NCBI GenBank assembly: GCA_018268995.1
Contig: JAFDVL010000010.1
Coordinates: 1 to 64,000, forward strand
DNA from: Acidobacteriota bacterium
GTDB taxonomy: Bacteria > Acidobacteriota > Blastocatellia > RBC074
Direction of reading: 5' to 3'
DNA: 64,000 nt
The notes under the pieces are model-generated. The model ran no database searches and was not told the DNA's origin. It was given only the letters and a program-made list of their open reading frames with translations. Both the position numbers and the translations under genes were made by a program. Below, in pieces: positions 8,493 to 17,822 of this stretch. The stretch's first letter is position 1. Each line of letters starts with the position of its first letter.

Positions 8493-9323
8493 ATGAGCAT
8501 ATCTCGAAGAGATTTTGTGGCGACGATGGCTGCTTCTGGCTTGGTGTGGAATCCAACCGCAGCAGCAGCCGGCCTAACGTATTACGTGCGCTATGAACAT
8601 CGCGGCAAGCGTTCGTACGGCATTCTGGAAAAAGACACAATTCGTGAAATTCGTGGTGGCTTGTTCGGAGCCAAAACGCCGACCGGAGCCAAAGTGAATC
8701 TGGCAGATGCAAAGCTGCTTTATCCTTGCGAACCTACAACTGTCTTGGCCGTTGGCTTGAATTATAAAAGTCACATTGGCAATCGCCCTGCACCGACCAA
8801 GCCGGAACTGTTTTTCAAACCGCTTCCATCGCTCGTCGAACCCGGCGGAGAAATCATCATTCCACCTGATGCAAAGAACGTTCATTACGAGGGCGAATTC
8901 GTCATCGTGATGGGCAAAACGGCAAGACAGGTAAAGGAAAGCGACGCGTTGCAATACGTCTTCGGCTACACGTGCGGCAACGATGTGAGCGAGCGTGACT
9001 GGCAAAAAGGCGATTTGCAATGGTGGCGTGCAAAAGGCTCTGACACGTTTGGCCCGCTTGGCCCCGCGATTGTGACGGGCTTGGATTACCCGAAATCGCG
9101 GCTGCAAACCCGACTCAACGGCGAGGTCAAACAATCACAGCTTTTAAGCGATTTACTTTTTGATGTGCCTGCCATTGTCAGCTTCGCCAGCCATCACGTG
9201 ACATTGCAACCCGGCGACGTGATTTACACGGGAACGCCCGGCTCAACGAGTGCGATGAAACCGGGCGATGTCGTAGAAGTTGAAATTGAAGGAATTGGGA
9301 TTCTGCGCAATCGCATCCGGTAG
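8493..9323 (+). CDS. Fumarylacetoacetate hydrolase-family protein with Tat signal
   Basis: A 276-residue FAH-family protein. The N-terminus MSISRRDFVATMAASGLVW is a textbook twin-arginine signal ending near AAAAG, which is unusual because FAH enzymes are normally cytoplasmic. The catalytic body follows: NYKSHIGN, FFKPLPSL, the acidic metal ligands in VHYEGEFVIVMGK, the GYTCGNDVSERDWQ segment and the C-terminal VIYTGTPG motif. Family members cleave C-C bonds in acylpyruvates or decarboxylate oxaloacetate-like substrates. Upstream AGAGG lies 8 bases before the ATG. It is divergent from the PmoA-family gene and convergent with mqnD. Confidence 0.86.
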   Translation: MSISRRDFVATMAASGLVWNPTAAAAGLTYYVRYEHRGKRSYGILEKDTIREIRGGLFGAKTPTGAKVNLADAKLLYPCEPTTVLAVGLNYKSHIGNRPAPTKPELFFKPLPSLVEPGGEIIIPPDAKNVHYEGEFVIVMGKTARQVKESDALQYVFGYTCGNDVSERDWQKGDLQWWRAKGSDTFGPLGPAIVTGLDYPKSRLQTRLNGEVKQSQLLSDLLFDVPAIVSFASHHVTLQPGDVIYTGTPGSTSAMKPGDVVEVEIEGIGILRNRIR

Positions 9324-9336
9324 GAAACTATCGAGG

Positions 9337-9400
9337 CAGAAGCCCGACTGTGAAGAAGGGCGTGTTGGCTTTTGCGCCCTCCTTCACAGTCGGGCTTCTG
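9337..9400. terminator. Long palindrome between convergent genes, probable bidirectional terminator
   Basis: Arms 9337-9362 and 9375-9400 pair over 26 bp with one mismatch around a 12-base spacer. It lies between the stops of the FAH-family gene and mqnD, where a shared terminator is expected. No long T run follows, so it may equally be one of the intergenic palindromic elements. Confidence 0.6.
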
Positions 9401-9406
9401 TCGTTC

Positions 9407-10246
9407 TTACTCGACGAATTCGACTGTGACTTGTTTTGGGATTACCCCTTTGCGAAAGCCTTCATCTAACAACAACTGCACCGCTTTTTTGTCATCCTCG
9501 GTATAGCCAAGCGTGCTTTTGTTGACCCACATTGCCACAAATCTGTCAGCCGTTTCGACCTCCATATCTCGTGCGAATTGCAGCGCATAAGCCAAGGCCG
9601 GTTCGCGGTTGTCCATCGAATATTGAATGCTTTTGTGCAGCCACTTGCTGACTTCGCGTTGTAAGTCCGGGCCTAAACTTCGTTTGATGGCGTTGCCGCC
9701 CATTGGCAACGGCAATCCGGTCTCCTGCTTCCACCACCTACCGAGGTCGAGAATCTTATCCAGCCCTTGTTCGTGATAGGTCAATTGACCTTCGTGGATG
9801 AGCAACCCCGCGTCAACATTGCCTGCGACGACCTCTTCGATGATTTCATCAAAGGGCAAAACCTTGTATTGAAATTCGGGCGTGTGCAATTTCAACGTGA
9901 GAAAGGCGCTGGTCAATGTGCCGGGAACGCCGATCACCATGTCTTTGATCCGGCTGGCCGAAACGGGTTCGCGCGCCACGACAATCGGGCCGTAGCCGTC
10001 GCCAATACTCGCGCCGTGCGGCAGCAACGCGTAGTGATCGGAGATGTAAGCGTACGAATGAAACGACACCGCAGTCACATCATATTCCTGCGTCGTCATC
10101 GCAATTTGGTTGAGCGTTTGAATGTCTTTCAGAACGTGCGTGAATTCCAGATCGCCTGTGTCAATCTTGTCGGTGGCGAGTCCGTAAAACATGAATGCGT
10201 CATCTGAGTCAGGGCTGTGGGCGAGTTTGATTTGTCTTTTGGTCAT
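9407..10246 (-). CDS. mqnD: 1,4-dihydroxy-6-naphthoate synthase (MqnD)
   Basis: A 279-residue protein of the MqnA/MqnD family. The N-terminal [17 protein letters not shown] is the MqnD signature, and [12 protein letters not shown], the GPIVVAREP strand and [14 protein letters not shown] also fit. MqnD converts cyclic de-hypoxanthine futalosine into 1,4-dihydroxy-6-naphthoate in the futalosine route to menaquinone, a cytoplasmic step. It is followed upstream on the same strand by mqnE, a redoxin gene, mqnP and ubiX, so the cluster is a menaquinone operon. A palindrome separates it from mqnE. Confidence 0.9.
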   Translation of the reverse strand: MTKRQIKLAHSPDSDDAFMFYGLATDKIDTGDLEFTHVLKDIQTLNQIAMTTQEYDVTAVSFHSYAYISDHYALLPHGASIGDGYGPIVVAREPVSASRIKDMVIGVPGTLTSAFLTLKLHTPEFQYKVLPFDEIIEEVVAGNVDAGLLIHEGQLTYHEQGLDKILDLGRWWKQETGLPLPMGGNAIKRSLGPDLQREVSKWLHKSIQYSMDNREPALAYALQFARDMEVETADRFVAMWVNKSTLGYTEDDKKAVQLLLDEGFRKGVIPKQVTVEFVE

Positions 10247-10255
10247 AGGATTTTT

Positions 10256-10315
10256 GCCACGGATTACACGGATTCAAGCTTGAAAAAATCTGTGAGAATC
10301 TGCGTAATCTGTGGC
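10256..10315. repeat. Intergenic palindrome of the CCAC...CAC word type
   Basis: Arms 10256-10275 and 10296-10315 match at 17 of 20 positions. Each arm is built from two near-copies of a short word (ccacggattacacggatt). The same design recurs with different bases at 30430-30528 and 56251-56397. It lies between mqnE and mqnD. Confidence 0.75.
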
Positions 10316-10321
10316 TGATTT

Positions 10322-11437
10322 TTATGCTGCTAATTCGTATTCGCGCAGCGGGTGATAAACCGTATCGCGTTCGATGGCTTTGAATCCGGCTTCTTGAATT
10401 AAGTGAATGATTTCCTGTTTGCTGGCTTCGTTTTCGCTCTTTGATTCGACTAAATAGGATTCCATCAATTCGCCGCCGCCGCTGATTGTACCGTCGAAAT
10501 CGTTGGCTCCGAAATGCAGCGCGGTTTGCGCCAGGCGTTTACCGAGCATGACCCAATAGGCTTTGATGTGATCGAAGTTGTCGAGCAATAGCCGTGACAC
10601 GGCAATCGTCTTTAAGCTGTCAATGCCGGACGGGCCGGGCAGATAGGCGAGTTGCGAGCCGGGCGGATAAAACGCGAGCGGAATGAAGCATTGGAACCCG
10701 CCGGATTTGTCCTGCTGTTCACGAAGCTTGACGAGATGATCCACGCGATCTTCGTGATTTTCGATGTGTCCATACAGCATTGTCGCGTTGGTTTTGATTC
10801 CAGCCTGATGCACTTTGCCCGCCAAGTCCAGCCAGCGTTGCGCGTCGGTCTTGTGTGTGCAGATTTGTTGCCGGACGCGTTCGTGAAAGATTTCTGCGCC
10901 GCCGCCAGGACACGAATCCATTCCGGCTTCGTGCAATTTCTGAATCACTTCTTCGTCCGACATCTTGTAAAACTTGGCGAAGAAATCCAGTTCGACCATC
11001 GTGAAAGCTTTCAAGTGCATTTCAGGAAATTCGCGCTTCAAAGTCGAAAGCAAATCCGTGTAGTACGAGAAGGGAAGTCGCGTGTTGAGTCCGCCGACAA
11101 TGTGCAATTCTGTTGCGCCTTGCATCCGCGCCTGTCGTGCCATTGCCAGGTTTTCGTCAATGTTGTGCGTGTATCCGCCTTCCTGATTATGCTTCACAAA
11201 GAAGCCGCAAAATTTGCAATCGGCATAGCAGTAGTTCGTCGGATTCAAATGGCGATTGACGTTGAAATACGTGTTGAGGCCGTGTTTGCGACGACGCACG
11301 ATGTCTGCGAGGCGACCTACGCCGTGTAAGTCGTCGGAGGCAAAAAGTGCTACGCCATCGTCAAAAGACAATCGTTCATCGGCTATGACCTTTTCGGCAA
11401 TCGGATTGAGTTTTGGGTCAATGAAATATTCATTCAT
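10322..11437 (-). CDS. mqnE: Aminofutalosine synthase (MqnE), radical SAM
   Basis: A 371-residue radical SAM enzyme. The [4Fe-4S]-SAM ligands are C70, C74 and C77 in [11 protein letters not shown], the CxxxCxxC spacing. [15 protein letters not shown] and the [11 protein letters not shown] segment match the MqnE/MqnC group. The former favours MqnE, which joins 3-enolpyruvylbenzoate (carboxyvinyloxybenzoate) to SAM-derived adenosyl radical to make aminofutalosine. MqnC is the closest alternative. Length is normal. It lies 4 bases downstream of a redoxin gene on the same strand, in the menaquinone cluster. Confidence 0.9.
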   Translation of the reverse strand: MNEYFIDPKLNPIAEKVIADERLSFDDGVALFASDDLHGVGRLADIVRRRKHGLNTYFNVNRHLNPTNYCYADCKFCGFFVKHNQEGGYTHNIDENLAMARQARMQGATELHIVGGLNTRLPFSYYTDLLSTLKREFPEMHLKAFTMVELDFFAKFYKMSDEEVIQKLHEAGMDSCPGGGAEIFHERVRQQICTHKTDAQRWLDLAGKVHQAGIKTNATMLYGHIENHEDRVDHLVKLREQQDKSGGFQCFIPLAFYPPGSQLAYLPGPSGIDSLKTIAVSRLLLDNFDHIKAYWVMLGKRLAQTALHFGANDFDGTISGGGELMESYLVESKSENEASKQEIIHLIQEAGFKAIERDTVYHPLREYELAA

Positions 11438-11441
11438 AACA

Positions 11442-12044
11442 TTATTTCAGTAATTGCTTGATCAGTTTCTCGGCTTCTTTTCGATCCAACTCGCCATTCG
11501 CTGCCAAAACTTCGTTGGCAAAAATCTCGCCGTCCGCGTGAATGTTTTTGGCTTCGATCAGTAAAGAAAATGGTGTGCCCCATTTGCGGGGATCGCCGCA
11601 CATTTTACGATAGTTGTAATGCAATGTTTTCTCGCGCAATTTGTCATCCGTGCTCTCGATGCAGATTGGATACAGTGGCTGATGTTTGGTGATGAATTCT
11701 TTGACTTCTTTCGTCTCAGAATAATTGCACACGCCGATGACGGCCAAGCCTTTGTCTCCGAATTTTTTCAGCAGATGCTGAATCGTTTCGTAATCGTGAT
11801 TGCTGTTTTCACACCACGCCGCGAAATAGGTGACAAGGACTAATTTCTTGCCTTTGGTTGCCTCGCGTAGATCAAGCGTTTTGTCTTCAACTGAAGTAGG
11901 CAGCGTGAAGTTTTTGTATTCAAATTTGCGCGGCTGAAATGTGACGAGCTTGTGGTCAATTTCATCCTTCAACGCCTTTTGCGCTGCACTGATATTACTG
12001 AAGGTAACAAATAAAAGGGCGAAGATGACGAAAGCTTGTTTCAT
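11442..12044 (-). CDS. Exported redoxin-domain protein within the menaquinone cluster
   Basis: A 200-residue thioredoxin-fold protein with a signal peptide ([20 protein letters not shown]). The active-site region reads [15 protein letters not shown], so there is a single Cys where TlpA proteins have CxxC. Two later Cys ([15 protein letters not shown]) could resolve it. The role may be peroxidase-like or thiol exchange in the periplasm; this is inference. Its start overlaps the mqnP stop by four bases (ATGA), and it ends 4 bases before mqnE, so it is almost surely co-translated with menaquinone genes. Confidence 0.8.
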   Translation of the reverse strand: MKQAFVIFALLFVTFSNISAAQKALKDEIDHKLVTFQPRKFEYKNFTLPTSVEDKTLDLREATKGKKLVLVTYFAAWCENSNHDYETIQHLLKKFGDKGLAVIGVCNYSETKEVKEFITKHQPLYPICIESTDDKLREKTLHYNYRKMCGDPRKWGTPFSLLIEAKNIHADGEIFANEVLAANGELDRKEAEKLIKQLLK

Positions 12045-12901
12045 TTTAATAAGAAAATATCAGCGGCCACAGTGACGAATAAAATCACGCTCACGAACGC
12101 ATTGGTTGTAAAAAAAGCGGCATTCAATCTGGACAAGTCATTTGCTTTGACGATGCCGTGTTGATAAATCAATAGTACAGCTGTAGCGATGACTCCGAGC
12201 AATCCCAGCCAGTGCAAATCCGTCAGCGCATAAACCGCCACCAACGCCGCAAACATCCCGATATGTAGAACACGCGCAATCCACAGCGCCCTGCCGATAC
12301 CGAGTTTTTGCGGGATTGAATTCAGTCCAGCGCGCACATCGAATTCATAATCCTGGCAAGCGTAAATGACATCAAAGCCCGCTGTCCACAACATCACGGC
12401 CAAGCTTAACAGCAGCGGAACGGGCGAATCAATTGCCCCTCGAACGGCGATCCAGGCTCCCGTGGGCGCAATGCTCAAACACCATCCCAGCACCAGATGC
12501 GAAAGGCTGGTGAAACGCTTGGTGTAGGAATAAAGCAGCACAGAGGCGAGTGCAACAGGCGATAAAATTAACGTCAGCGAGTTGAGCATGAAGGTCGCTA
12601 GAAAAAAGATCATTGCCGACGCAAGCGTGAACAATCCAACAAACTGTGTGCTCAACAATCCAGCCGGAATTGCTCGCATTGCGGTGCGCGGATTCGCCGC
12701 ATCAATCTCTCGATCTGCCAGACGGTTGAATGCCATCGCCGCAGACCGCGCCCCGACCATCGCGACGGTAATCCAAATGATTTGCTGTGATGATGGCAAC
12801 CCACGCGCTGCCAGTACGGCACCCAGAAATGCAAAGGGTAAAGCGAACAGGGTGTGTTCGATTTTGATCATTTCGAGTGTGGTCTTGAGGCTCTTGAGCA
12901 T
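12041..12901 (-). CDS. mqnP: UbiA-family prenyltransferase of menaquinone synthesis (MqnP)
   Basis: A 286-residue integral membrane protein of normal UbiA length with 8-9 hydrophobic segments. The two Asp-rich prenyl-diphosphate/Mg motifs are present: NRLADREID near residue 60 and [12 protein letters not shown] near 175. In futalosine-route bacteria the UbiA-type enzyme MqnP prenylates 1,4-dihydroxy-6-naphthoate; UbiA proper uses 4-hydroxybenzoate. The location beside mqnD, mqnE and ubiX supports MqnP. It is coupled to the downstream redoxin gene by a 4-base overlap. Confidence 0.86.
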   Translation of the reverse strand: MLKSLKTTLEMIKIEHTLFALPFAFLGAVLAARGLPSSQQIIWITVAMVGARSAAMAFNRLADREIDAANPRTAMRAIPAGLLSTQFVGLFTLASAMIFFLATFMLNSLTLILSPVALASVLLYSYTKRFTSLSHLVLGWCLSIAPTGAWIAVRGAIDSPVPLLLSLAVMLWTAGFDVIYACQDYEFDVRAGLNSIPQKLGIGRALWIARVLHIGMFAALVAVYALTDLHWLGLLGVIATAVLLIYQHGIVKANDLSRLNAAFFTTNAFVSVILFVTVAADIFLLK

Positions 12902-12921
12902 ATAGTAGGTGTTGGATGTTA

Positions 12922-13013
12922 GATGCTGGATGCTAGCCTAAATCTAACCTCAAGCATCTCAATATCATAATGCTGAAATCAAGATGCTGGCCTGACATCT
13001 AGTATCCAGCATC
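12922..13013. repeat. Palindrome whose right arm runs into the ubiX 3' end
   Basis: Arms 12922-12936 and 12999-13013 match at 14 of 15 positions (gatgctggatgctag). The left side also shows the same word repeated directly (gttggatgttagatgctgga). The right arm overlaps the last codons and stop of ubiX, so the element supplies the C-terminal residues of that protein. Confidence 0.7.
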
Positions 13014-13625
13014 CTGAATCTTTTTCCTGCTTCCTTCCCACCGCGTTTTTTGTTCGTGGGCAATCCCCAGATGATCCAGCAGGCGATAGGTGAAATGTTC
13101 GACCAAATCATTAATCGTTTTCGGGAAGTGATAAAAACTCGGCATGGCAGGTACGATGCGAACCCCCATTCGTGCCAGCTTCAGCATATTTTCCAAATGA
13201 ATGGCGTGCAATGGCGTTTCGCGCGGGACGATGATTAGCGGACGATTTTCTTTCATCATTACATCTGCGGCGCGATGCACCAAATCGCGTGCAATGCCAG
13301 TGGCGATGCAGGCCAGGGAACTCATGCTGCATGGTACGATGACCATCGCATCAGATAAGTAAGAGCCACTGGCAATCGTTGCCCCGATGTCGGCTGCCGG
13401 ATGGAGGCTAAACTTGTCAGATTCGATGCCGATTATTTCGCGTATGACCCGAGGTTCAGTTCCCGCTACATTGATACCTAGCTCTTCTCCGACCACGCGC
13501 ACGCCAGCTTTGGTAATGACTAAATCAATTCGGGCAACATCCGGGCATTCATTCAGACGCATCAATAAGTTCTGTGCATAAATCGAACCGCTTGCGCCTG
13601 TGATGCCGACCGTGATGGATTTCAT
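12999..13625 (-). CDS. ubiX: Flavin prenyltransferase (UbiX family)
   Basis: A 208-residue UbiX-type protein starting [20 protein letters not shown], the classic flavin-binding N-terminus. [25 protein letters not shown] and [15 protein letters not shown] are further family motifs. UbiX makes prenylated FMN for UbiD-type decarboxylases; in this setting the client is probably the menaquinone decarboxylase MqnH/I/L-type enzyme, which is not in the window. The ATG at 13625 is chosen because families begin here; an ATG at 13661 adds 12 residues. The last residues are encoded within a palindrome arm. Confidence 0.9.
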   Translation of the reverse strand: MKSITVGITGASGSIYAQNLLMRLNECPDVARIDLVITKAGVRVVGEELGINVAGTEPRVIREIIGIESDKFSLHPAADIGATIASGSYLSDAMVIVPCSMSSLACIATGIARDLVHRAADVMMKENRPLIIVPRETPLHAIHLENMLKLARMGVRIVPAMPSFYHFPKTINDLVEHFTYRLLDHLGIAHEQKTRWEGSRKKIQDAGY

Positions 13626-13705
13626 CTCGTTGCTTTCGATGCTATAACGTTGTTTGTTCATAAACTCAATGTAGCCAAGTTGATTGGCAATTATGTCACG
13701 AAAGT

Positions 13706-14452
13706 ATGGATCAACAAAATTTACGAGAATTGCTTATTCGTTTTCAGTCTGGTGAAACAGACCTTGAGGGCGTGATCGAAAAACTCAAGCATTTGCCGTT
13801 TGAAAATCTTGGATTTGCGCACGTAGACCATCATCGCGCGATTCGACACGGCTTTCCCGAAGTTATTTTCGGCAGAGGCAAGACACCGGAACAAATTGCT
13901 GGCATTGCTGAGAAGTTATTGGCACGTTCTTCAAATGTGCTTGTTACGCGAACTGACCAGCAAGCATTTGAATTAGTCCAAAAGATTGAGCCGACCACGA
14001 TCTTTCATGAAATCTGTGGCGCAATCTCTGTGATTCGAGATCGAACTGAATACGGAAAGGGAAGGGTGGCAATTGTTACGGCTGGAACCTCTGATATTCC
14101 TGTTGCCGAGGAAGCGGCCATCACGGTTGAAGCAATGGGCAATCAGTTCATCAAACTTTTTGATGTGGGAGTCGCTGGCATTCATCGCATTTTAAGCCAG
14201 CGAGAACTTTTACAATCTGCACGAGTGGTCATTTGCGTTGCTGGCATGGAGGGGGCCTTACCTTCCGTGGTGGGAGGGTTAGTCAGCGTTCCTGTTATTG
14301 CTGTCCCGACGAGTATCGGATACGGCGCGAGTTTTGGCGGGGTTGCCGCCCTGTTAGGGATGCTCAATTCCTGCTCTTCAAATGTTACCGTCGTGAATAT
14401 TGATAATGGTTTTGGTGCTGGATACGTTGCTAGTTTAATCAATCGAAGCTGA
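13706..14452 (+). CDS. larB: LarB, nickel-pincer cofactor synthesis (PurE-like)
   Basis: A 248-residue protein that matches LarB: N-terminal helical part, then [30 protein letters not shown], a GVAGIHRIL segment and [19 protein letters not shown] of the PurE-like domain. LarB carboxylates and hydrolyses nicotinic acid adenine dinucleotide in the first step to the nickel-pincer cofactor of lactate racemase and relatives. No larA, larC or larE is in the window, so the partners must lie elsewhere. It is divergent from ubiX, with 80 bases between the starts. Confidence 0.9.
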   Translation: MDQQNLRELLIRFQSGETDLEGVIEKLKHLPFENLGFAHVDHHRAIRHGFPEVIFGRGKTPEQIAGIAEKLLARSSNVLVTRTDQQAFELVQKIEPTTIFHEICGAISVIRDRTEYGKGRVAIVTAGTSDIPVAEEAAITVEAMGNQFIKLFDVGVAGIHRILSQRELLQSARVVICVAGMEGALPSVVGGLVSVPVIAVPTSIGYGASFGGVAALLGMLNSCSSNVTVVNIDNGFGAGYVASLINRS

Positions 14453-14658
14453 GCTGATAAACATAAATTAAGCCAAGTTCGGCAGGCGCAATTCTTTGAC
14501 GTAAAAAGATTTTGAACTTTTAGGTGAATTTTTCTCGGAAGGATTACAGGATTGTGAATATGTCTACAGTGCCAGCACGATCTGCTGGTATTAGGTAGAA
14601 AAGCAGTAATCAATTGCCGGTCGATTGTTGCATTTCTGCTTGATTAGCTCTTTGGCGT

Positions 14659-14697
14659 GAAGGGGTTGGTTGTACCCAGTGAACAATCATCCCCTTC
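14659..14697 (+). terminator. Possible terminator, about 200 bases after larB
   Basis: GAAGGGG (14659-14665) pairs with CCCCTTC (14691-14697), with further partial pairing inside. The run cttttccttt follows on the plus strand. The distance from the larB stop is long, so a longer transcript end or a small RNA is possible. Confidence 0.45.
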
Positions 14698-14888
14698 TTT
14701 TCCTTTAGTTACCTTCCACCAAATCCTACCTGCAATCCTACTATCCGAGTTTCTTCCTCAGATAATTTCCCTGAAAGATAATCAAGCAAAAGACAAGTTA
14801 CGATTGGGCAATTACTAACGCTGTCGCGTTTCTATGTGTGGTTTATGTTCTAGTGAGGAGTTTAAGACCGCTATTTTTTACTAAAAAA

Positions 14889-14938
14889 CGATGAAAGTCA
14901 TTGGAATCTGCCCCGTTAGTTTCCAATAACTTTCATCG
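14889..14938. repeat. Intergenic palindrome
   Basis: cgatgaaagtcattggaa (14889-14906) and its inverted partner (14921-14938) match at 17 of 18 positions around a 14-base spacer. No T run follows on either side. Same architecture as the other intergenic palindromes in the window. Confidence 0.75.
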
Positions 14939-15287
14939 TAACCAATGAAACTACTACCGAAAAAGCAAGCGCAGTGTAGCGGTCAAAATGCGTTAAAGCA
15001 AGTTAAAAATCAAAGAAAAATGTAAGTTATTGAAAATAAAAGGCAAATAGTTTGTGTTTTAATAGCTGCTTTTTAAGTACGTTTATCTGTTTTTAAAGTT
15101 CGATCTGTAAGTGCATATTTCTCAATAGGTTGACGATGTGCGCCCGTTTCAACGATAATGCTGGGTCTTTAAGCCTGCTTCTCAGCATGGTAATTTGACA
15201 TTCAAGCTGTTAACTCTAAGTCTACGCAGTAAATAGTTTTATCTTTAGACGGGCAATTTGCTGGCAGCCATATAACCTATACCGAAA

Positions 15288-16424
15288 ATGCGAGTTGATT
15301 TAGCCGATTGGATCGCCTTGAATATGATTCGTGGGATTGGGCCACGAACAGCCAACCTCCTACTTGACCGTTTTGGTGTCCCAGCAAATGTATTTGCTGC
15401 ATCTCGGGATGCGCTTGCCTCGGCAGGACTGAAGCCTGACATTATTGGGCAACTTCACGACACAGAAATTCTCGATAAAGGGCAAGCTGAGATCGAACGT
15501 TTGGAAGCGATTGGCGCACAGGTCATTACACTTGCGGATGATGCCTATCCTGAGTTATTACGCGAAATCTACGATCCTCCGATTGTTCTATATGTCAAAG
15601 GCGATCTTGCGGGAGCCTTATCTCAGCCCGGCATTGCTGTAGTTGGTTCTCGCCGCTGTTCCACTTATGGCATCAATGCGGCCAATTTCCTGGCGCGTGA
15701 ACTGGCCGCGCATGGGGTGACGATTATTTCCGGTCTGGCACGTGGAATAGATGGATCAGCACATCGAGGTGTTCTTGAAGTAGGCGGGAAAACCGTGGGT
15801 GTTATCGGGACCGGGATGGATGTATGTTATCCGAAAGAACATAAAAAGCTGAGCGAAGAGATCGTTGTGAATGGAGCGGTCGTTTCTGAGTTTCCGCTGG
15901 GCACTCCTCCGCTGGCCCAAAATTTCCCGTATCGCAATCGTGTGATTAGCGGATTGTGCTTGGGCGTCTTGATTGTTGAGGCTGCCGAACATAGTGGCTC
16001 GTTAATCACTGCACGTTTGGCTAATGAACAGGGCAGAGAAGTTTTTGCTGTTCCAGGCAATATTACCTCGCAGACCTCTTTCGGCCCGAACTTTTTGATC
16101 AAGGATGGGGCCAAACTGGTTCAGCATTGGCGTGATGTGGTTGAGGAGTTTCCACAGCATCTGAAAGAAACCATGCTGGGCGGGAAGCCGCAGGAATCTT
16201 TAACGGAATCATTGCCTTCACAACCTTCGTTTGAAGCAGTTGCCCTCAGTGTCAATGAACAAAAAATCGTGGCCTTGCTTTCATCAGATGTCTCTTCTCA
16301 TATAGATGAATTATTGCTGTCGAGCGGATTATCCTCGCCGGAATTAAGTAGCGCATTGCTTGGTCTTGAAATGAAAGATAGAATCAAGGAGCTTCCGGGC
16401 AAGTGTTATGTCAAACGGTTGTAG
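15288..16424 (+). CDS. dprA: DprA/Smf DNA-processing protein
   Basis: A 378-residue protein of full DprA length. Residues 1 to about 60 form a helix-hairpin-helix part (IRGIGPRTANLLL). The Rossmann-like core follows with VVGSRRCSTYG, SGLARGIDGSAHRG, VIGTGMDVCYPKEH and NRVISGL. A winged-helix C-terminal domain ends the protein. DprA loads RecA on incoming single-stranded DNA during natural transformation and protects it. The start ATG at 15288 has only weak ribosome-site support. Two VTT membrane protein genes follow closely and may be co-transcribed. Confidence 0.92.
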   Translation: MRVDLADWIALNMIRGIGPRTANLLLDRFGVPANVFAASRDALASAGLKPDIIGQLHDTEILDKGQAEIERLEAIGAQVITLADDAYPELLREIYDPPIVLYVKGDLAGALSQPGIAVVGSRRCSTYGINAANFLARELAAHGVTIISGLARGIDGSAHRGVLEVGGKTVGVIGTGMDVCYPKEHKKLSEEIVVNGAVVSEFPLGTPPLAQNFPYRNRVISGLCLGVLIVEAAEHSGSLITARLANEQGREVFAVPGNITSQTSFGPNFLIKDGAKLVQHWRDVVEEFPQHLKETMLGGKPQESLTESLPSQPSFEAVALSVNEQKIVALLSSDVSSHIDELLLSSGLSSPELSSALLGLEMKDRIKELPGKCYVKRL

Positions 16425-16436
16425 GTAGTATTACTC

Positions 16437-17093
16437 ATGTTCGATAGGATTCAAGCGTGGTTCATCCATATTGCCAGTCAGATTGTTACCATGCCGCTCT
16501 ACTGGGCGGCTCCGATGATGATATTGCTGGCTATCGCTGATTCTTCTTTGCTTTCCCTGCCAGAAGTGAATGACATCATTACTGTTACGCGTATTGCACA
16601 TAATCCAAACGAAGTATTTTATTTTCCTTTATTTCCCGCTATTGGATCGGTGATTGGATGTTTGATTCTCTATCGGATTGCGCGTCAGGGACGTAATTTC
16701 ATTACCAAAAGGTTCCAGCCTCATCTTCTTGAACAGGTTGAGCGGTTATACAATCGCTGGGGGTTGCTGGCGCTGGCGATTCCAGCTCTGTTGCCGCCGC
16801 CCTTGCCATTTAAAGTCTTTGTTGCAATGGCCGGCGCGTTGGGGTATCCGCTCAAGCGCTTTGTTGCTACGATCATGATCGCGCGCACGATCCGCTATTA
16901 TTTTTGGGGGATTGCGGCGTACTTTATGCGCGAGGAAGTCTTGAAAGCACTGGAATGGCTGAAATCGCATTTTGGGGAAGTTTTGATTGGCGCACTGTCG
17001 TTAGTTGCTTTGATAATCATTATCCGCTGGGTTCTTTTGTTCAATCGCAGCCGCGCGCTAAAAAATAAAACAGCGGCGTCTTTTACCGATTAG
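16437..17093 (+). CDS. VTT-domain (YqaA/DedA-like) membrane protein, first of a pair
   Basis: A 218-residue inner-membrane protein with about five hydrophobic segments. The VTT (SNARE-associated) signature LPPPLPFKVFVAMAGALGYP is near residue 120-140, and ARTIRYYFWGIAAYF follows. Such proteins take part in lipid scrambling or transport and membrane homeostasis. It begins 12 bases after dprA and is followed after 7 bases by a paralogue, so this is a tandem duplication in one operon. Confidence 0.82.
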   Translation: MFDRIQAWFIHIASQIVTMPLYWAAPMMILLAIADSSLLSLPEVNDIITVTRIAHNPNEVFYFPLFPAIGSVIGCLILYRIARQGRNFITKRFQPHLLEQVERLYNRWGLLALAIPALLPPPLPFKVFVAMAGALGYPLKRFVATIMIARTIRYYFWGIAAYFMREEVLKALEWLKSHFGEVLIGALSLVALIIIIRWVLLFNRSRALKNKTAASFTD

Positions 17094-17100
17094 GATTCTC

Positions 17101-17742
17101 ATGCTTATTTTTCTCTCTGGAATCATGAACTGGTTCAAAAATCTGAAAGCCACCCTGGTTGGATTTGGTGCTTTAGGAATTTTTGGTATCGCACTGATGG
17201 ATGCTGCTTTTATCCCGATGCCTGGCGGGCCAGATGTTGTCGTCATCACTCTTTCTGTGGCAGCTCCGGCAATGATGCCCCTGTATGTGTTGGCGGCGAT
17301 GGCTGGCTCAACGCTTGGCTCATTGATTTTGTACTTCATTGCTCGTAAGGGGGGGCAGGCGGCGTTGCGTAAATTTAGTGCAGAGAAACGCGCCAAGGTG
17401 CAGAAGGCTTTAGATGAATATGACATCTGGGCTTTGCTGGTTGCGGCTGTGATGCCTCCGCCGTTTCCATTCAAGATTTTTGTGTTATCTGCCGGAGCCT
17501 TTCGCGTACAACTCTGGCGCTTTGTGTTGGCAATGGTTTTAGGCCGAGGGTTTCGCTTTGTGTTGGAAGGTTGGCTGGCAGTGCGCTATGGCGAACAGGC
17601 AACCGAAATCCTCAAACAAAACGGCGTAAAAATTGGCTTGGGCGTGGCTGCTGCGATCATCGTGATTTTCCTGGTGAAATTGCTGCTTGGCCGCCGCCAG
17701 GAAGATGCGGAGTTAGAAGTTCAGAATGAATCGGTAAGCTAA
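17101..17742 (+). CDS. VTT-domain membrane protein, second of a pair
   Basis: A 213-residue paralogue of the upstream gene, with the matching signature MPPPFPFKIFVLSAGAFRVQ and an equivalent GRGFRFVLEGWLAVRYG. The first half has AFIPMPGGPDVVVITLS and a glycine-rich transmembrane helix. An internal ATG gives a start at MNWFKNLKATL, nine codons in, which may be the true start; the first ATG gives a more hydrophobic lead. It ends the dprA operon; a terminator follows. Confidence 0.8.
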   Translation: MLIFLSGIMNWFKNLKATLVGFGALGIFGIALMDAAFIPMPGGPDVVVITLSVAAPAMMPLYVLAAMAGSTLGSLILYFIARKGGQAALRKFSAEKRAKVQKALDEYDIWALLVAAVMPPPFPFKIFVLSAGAFRVQLWRFVLAMVLGRGFRFVLEGWLAVRYGEQATEILKQNGVKIGLGVAAAIIVIFLVKLLLGRRQEDAELEVQNESVS

Positions 17743-17776
17743 AAAGGCCACGCCGTCAAAGCACGTGACCTTTTTT
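17741..17776 (+). terminator. Rho-independent terminator, possibly bidirectional
   Basis: AAAAAGGCCACG pairs with CGTGACCTTTTTT with one mismatch, loop of about 11 bases, starting at the stop codon of the second VTT gene and ending in six Ts. The A run on the left could serve the opposite strand. Confidence 0.75.
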
Positions 17777-17822
17777 CAATCTGTGGTTTCAACCTATCTT
17801 TTCAATATGTCTGAGAATATCG

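Larger units (their letters stand above)
14453..15287. other. 835-base AT-rich stretch with no convincing gene
   Basis: No open frame here has a ribosome site or recognisable protein. It holds a terminator-like hairpin after larB and a second palindrome near 14889. The part from 14990 to 15290 is noticeably AT-rich and probably contains the dprA promoter. A structured RNA cannot be excluded, but I recognise none. Confidence 0.6.
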
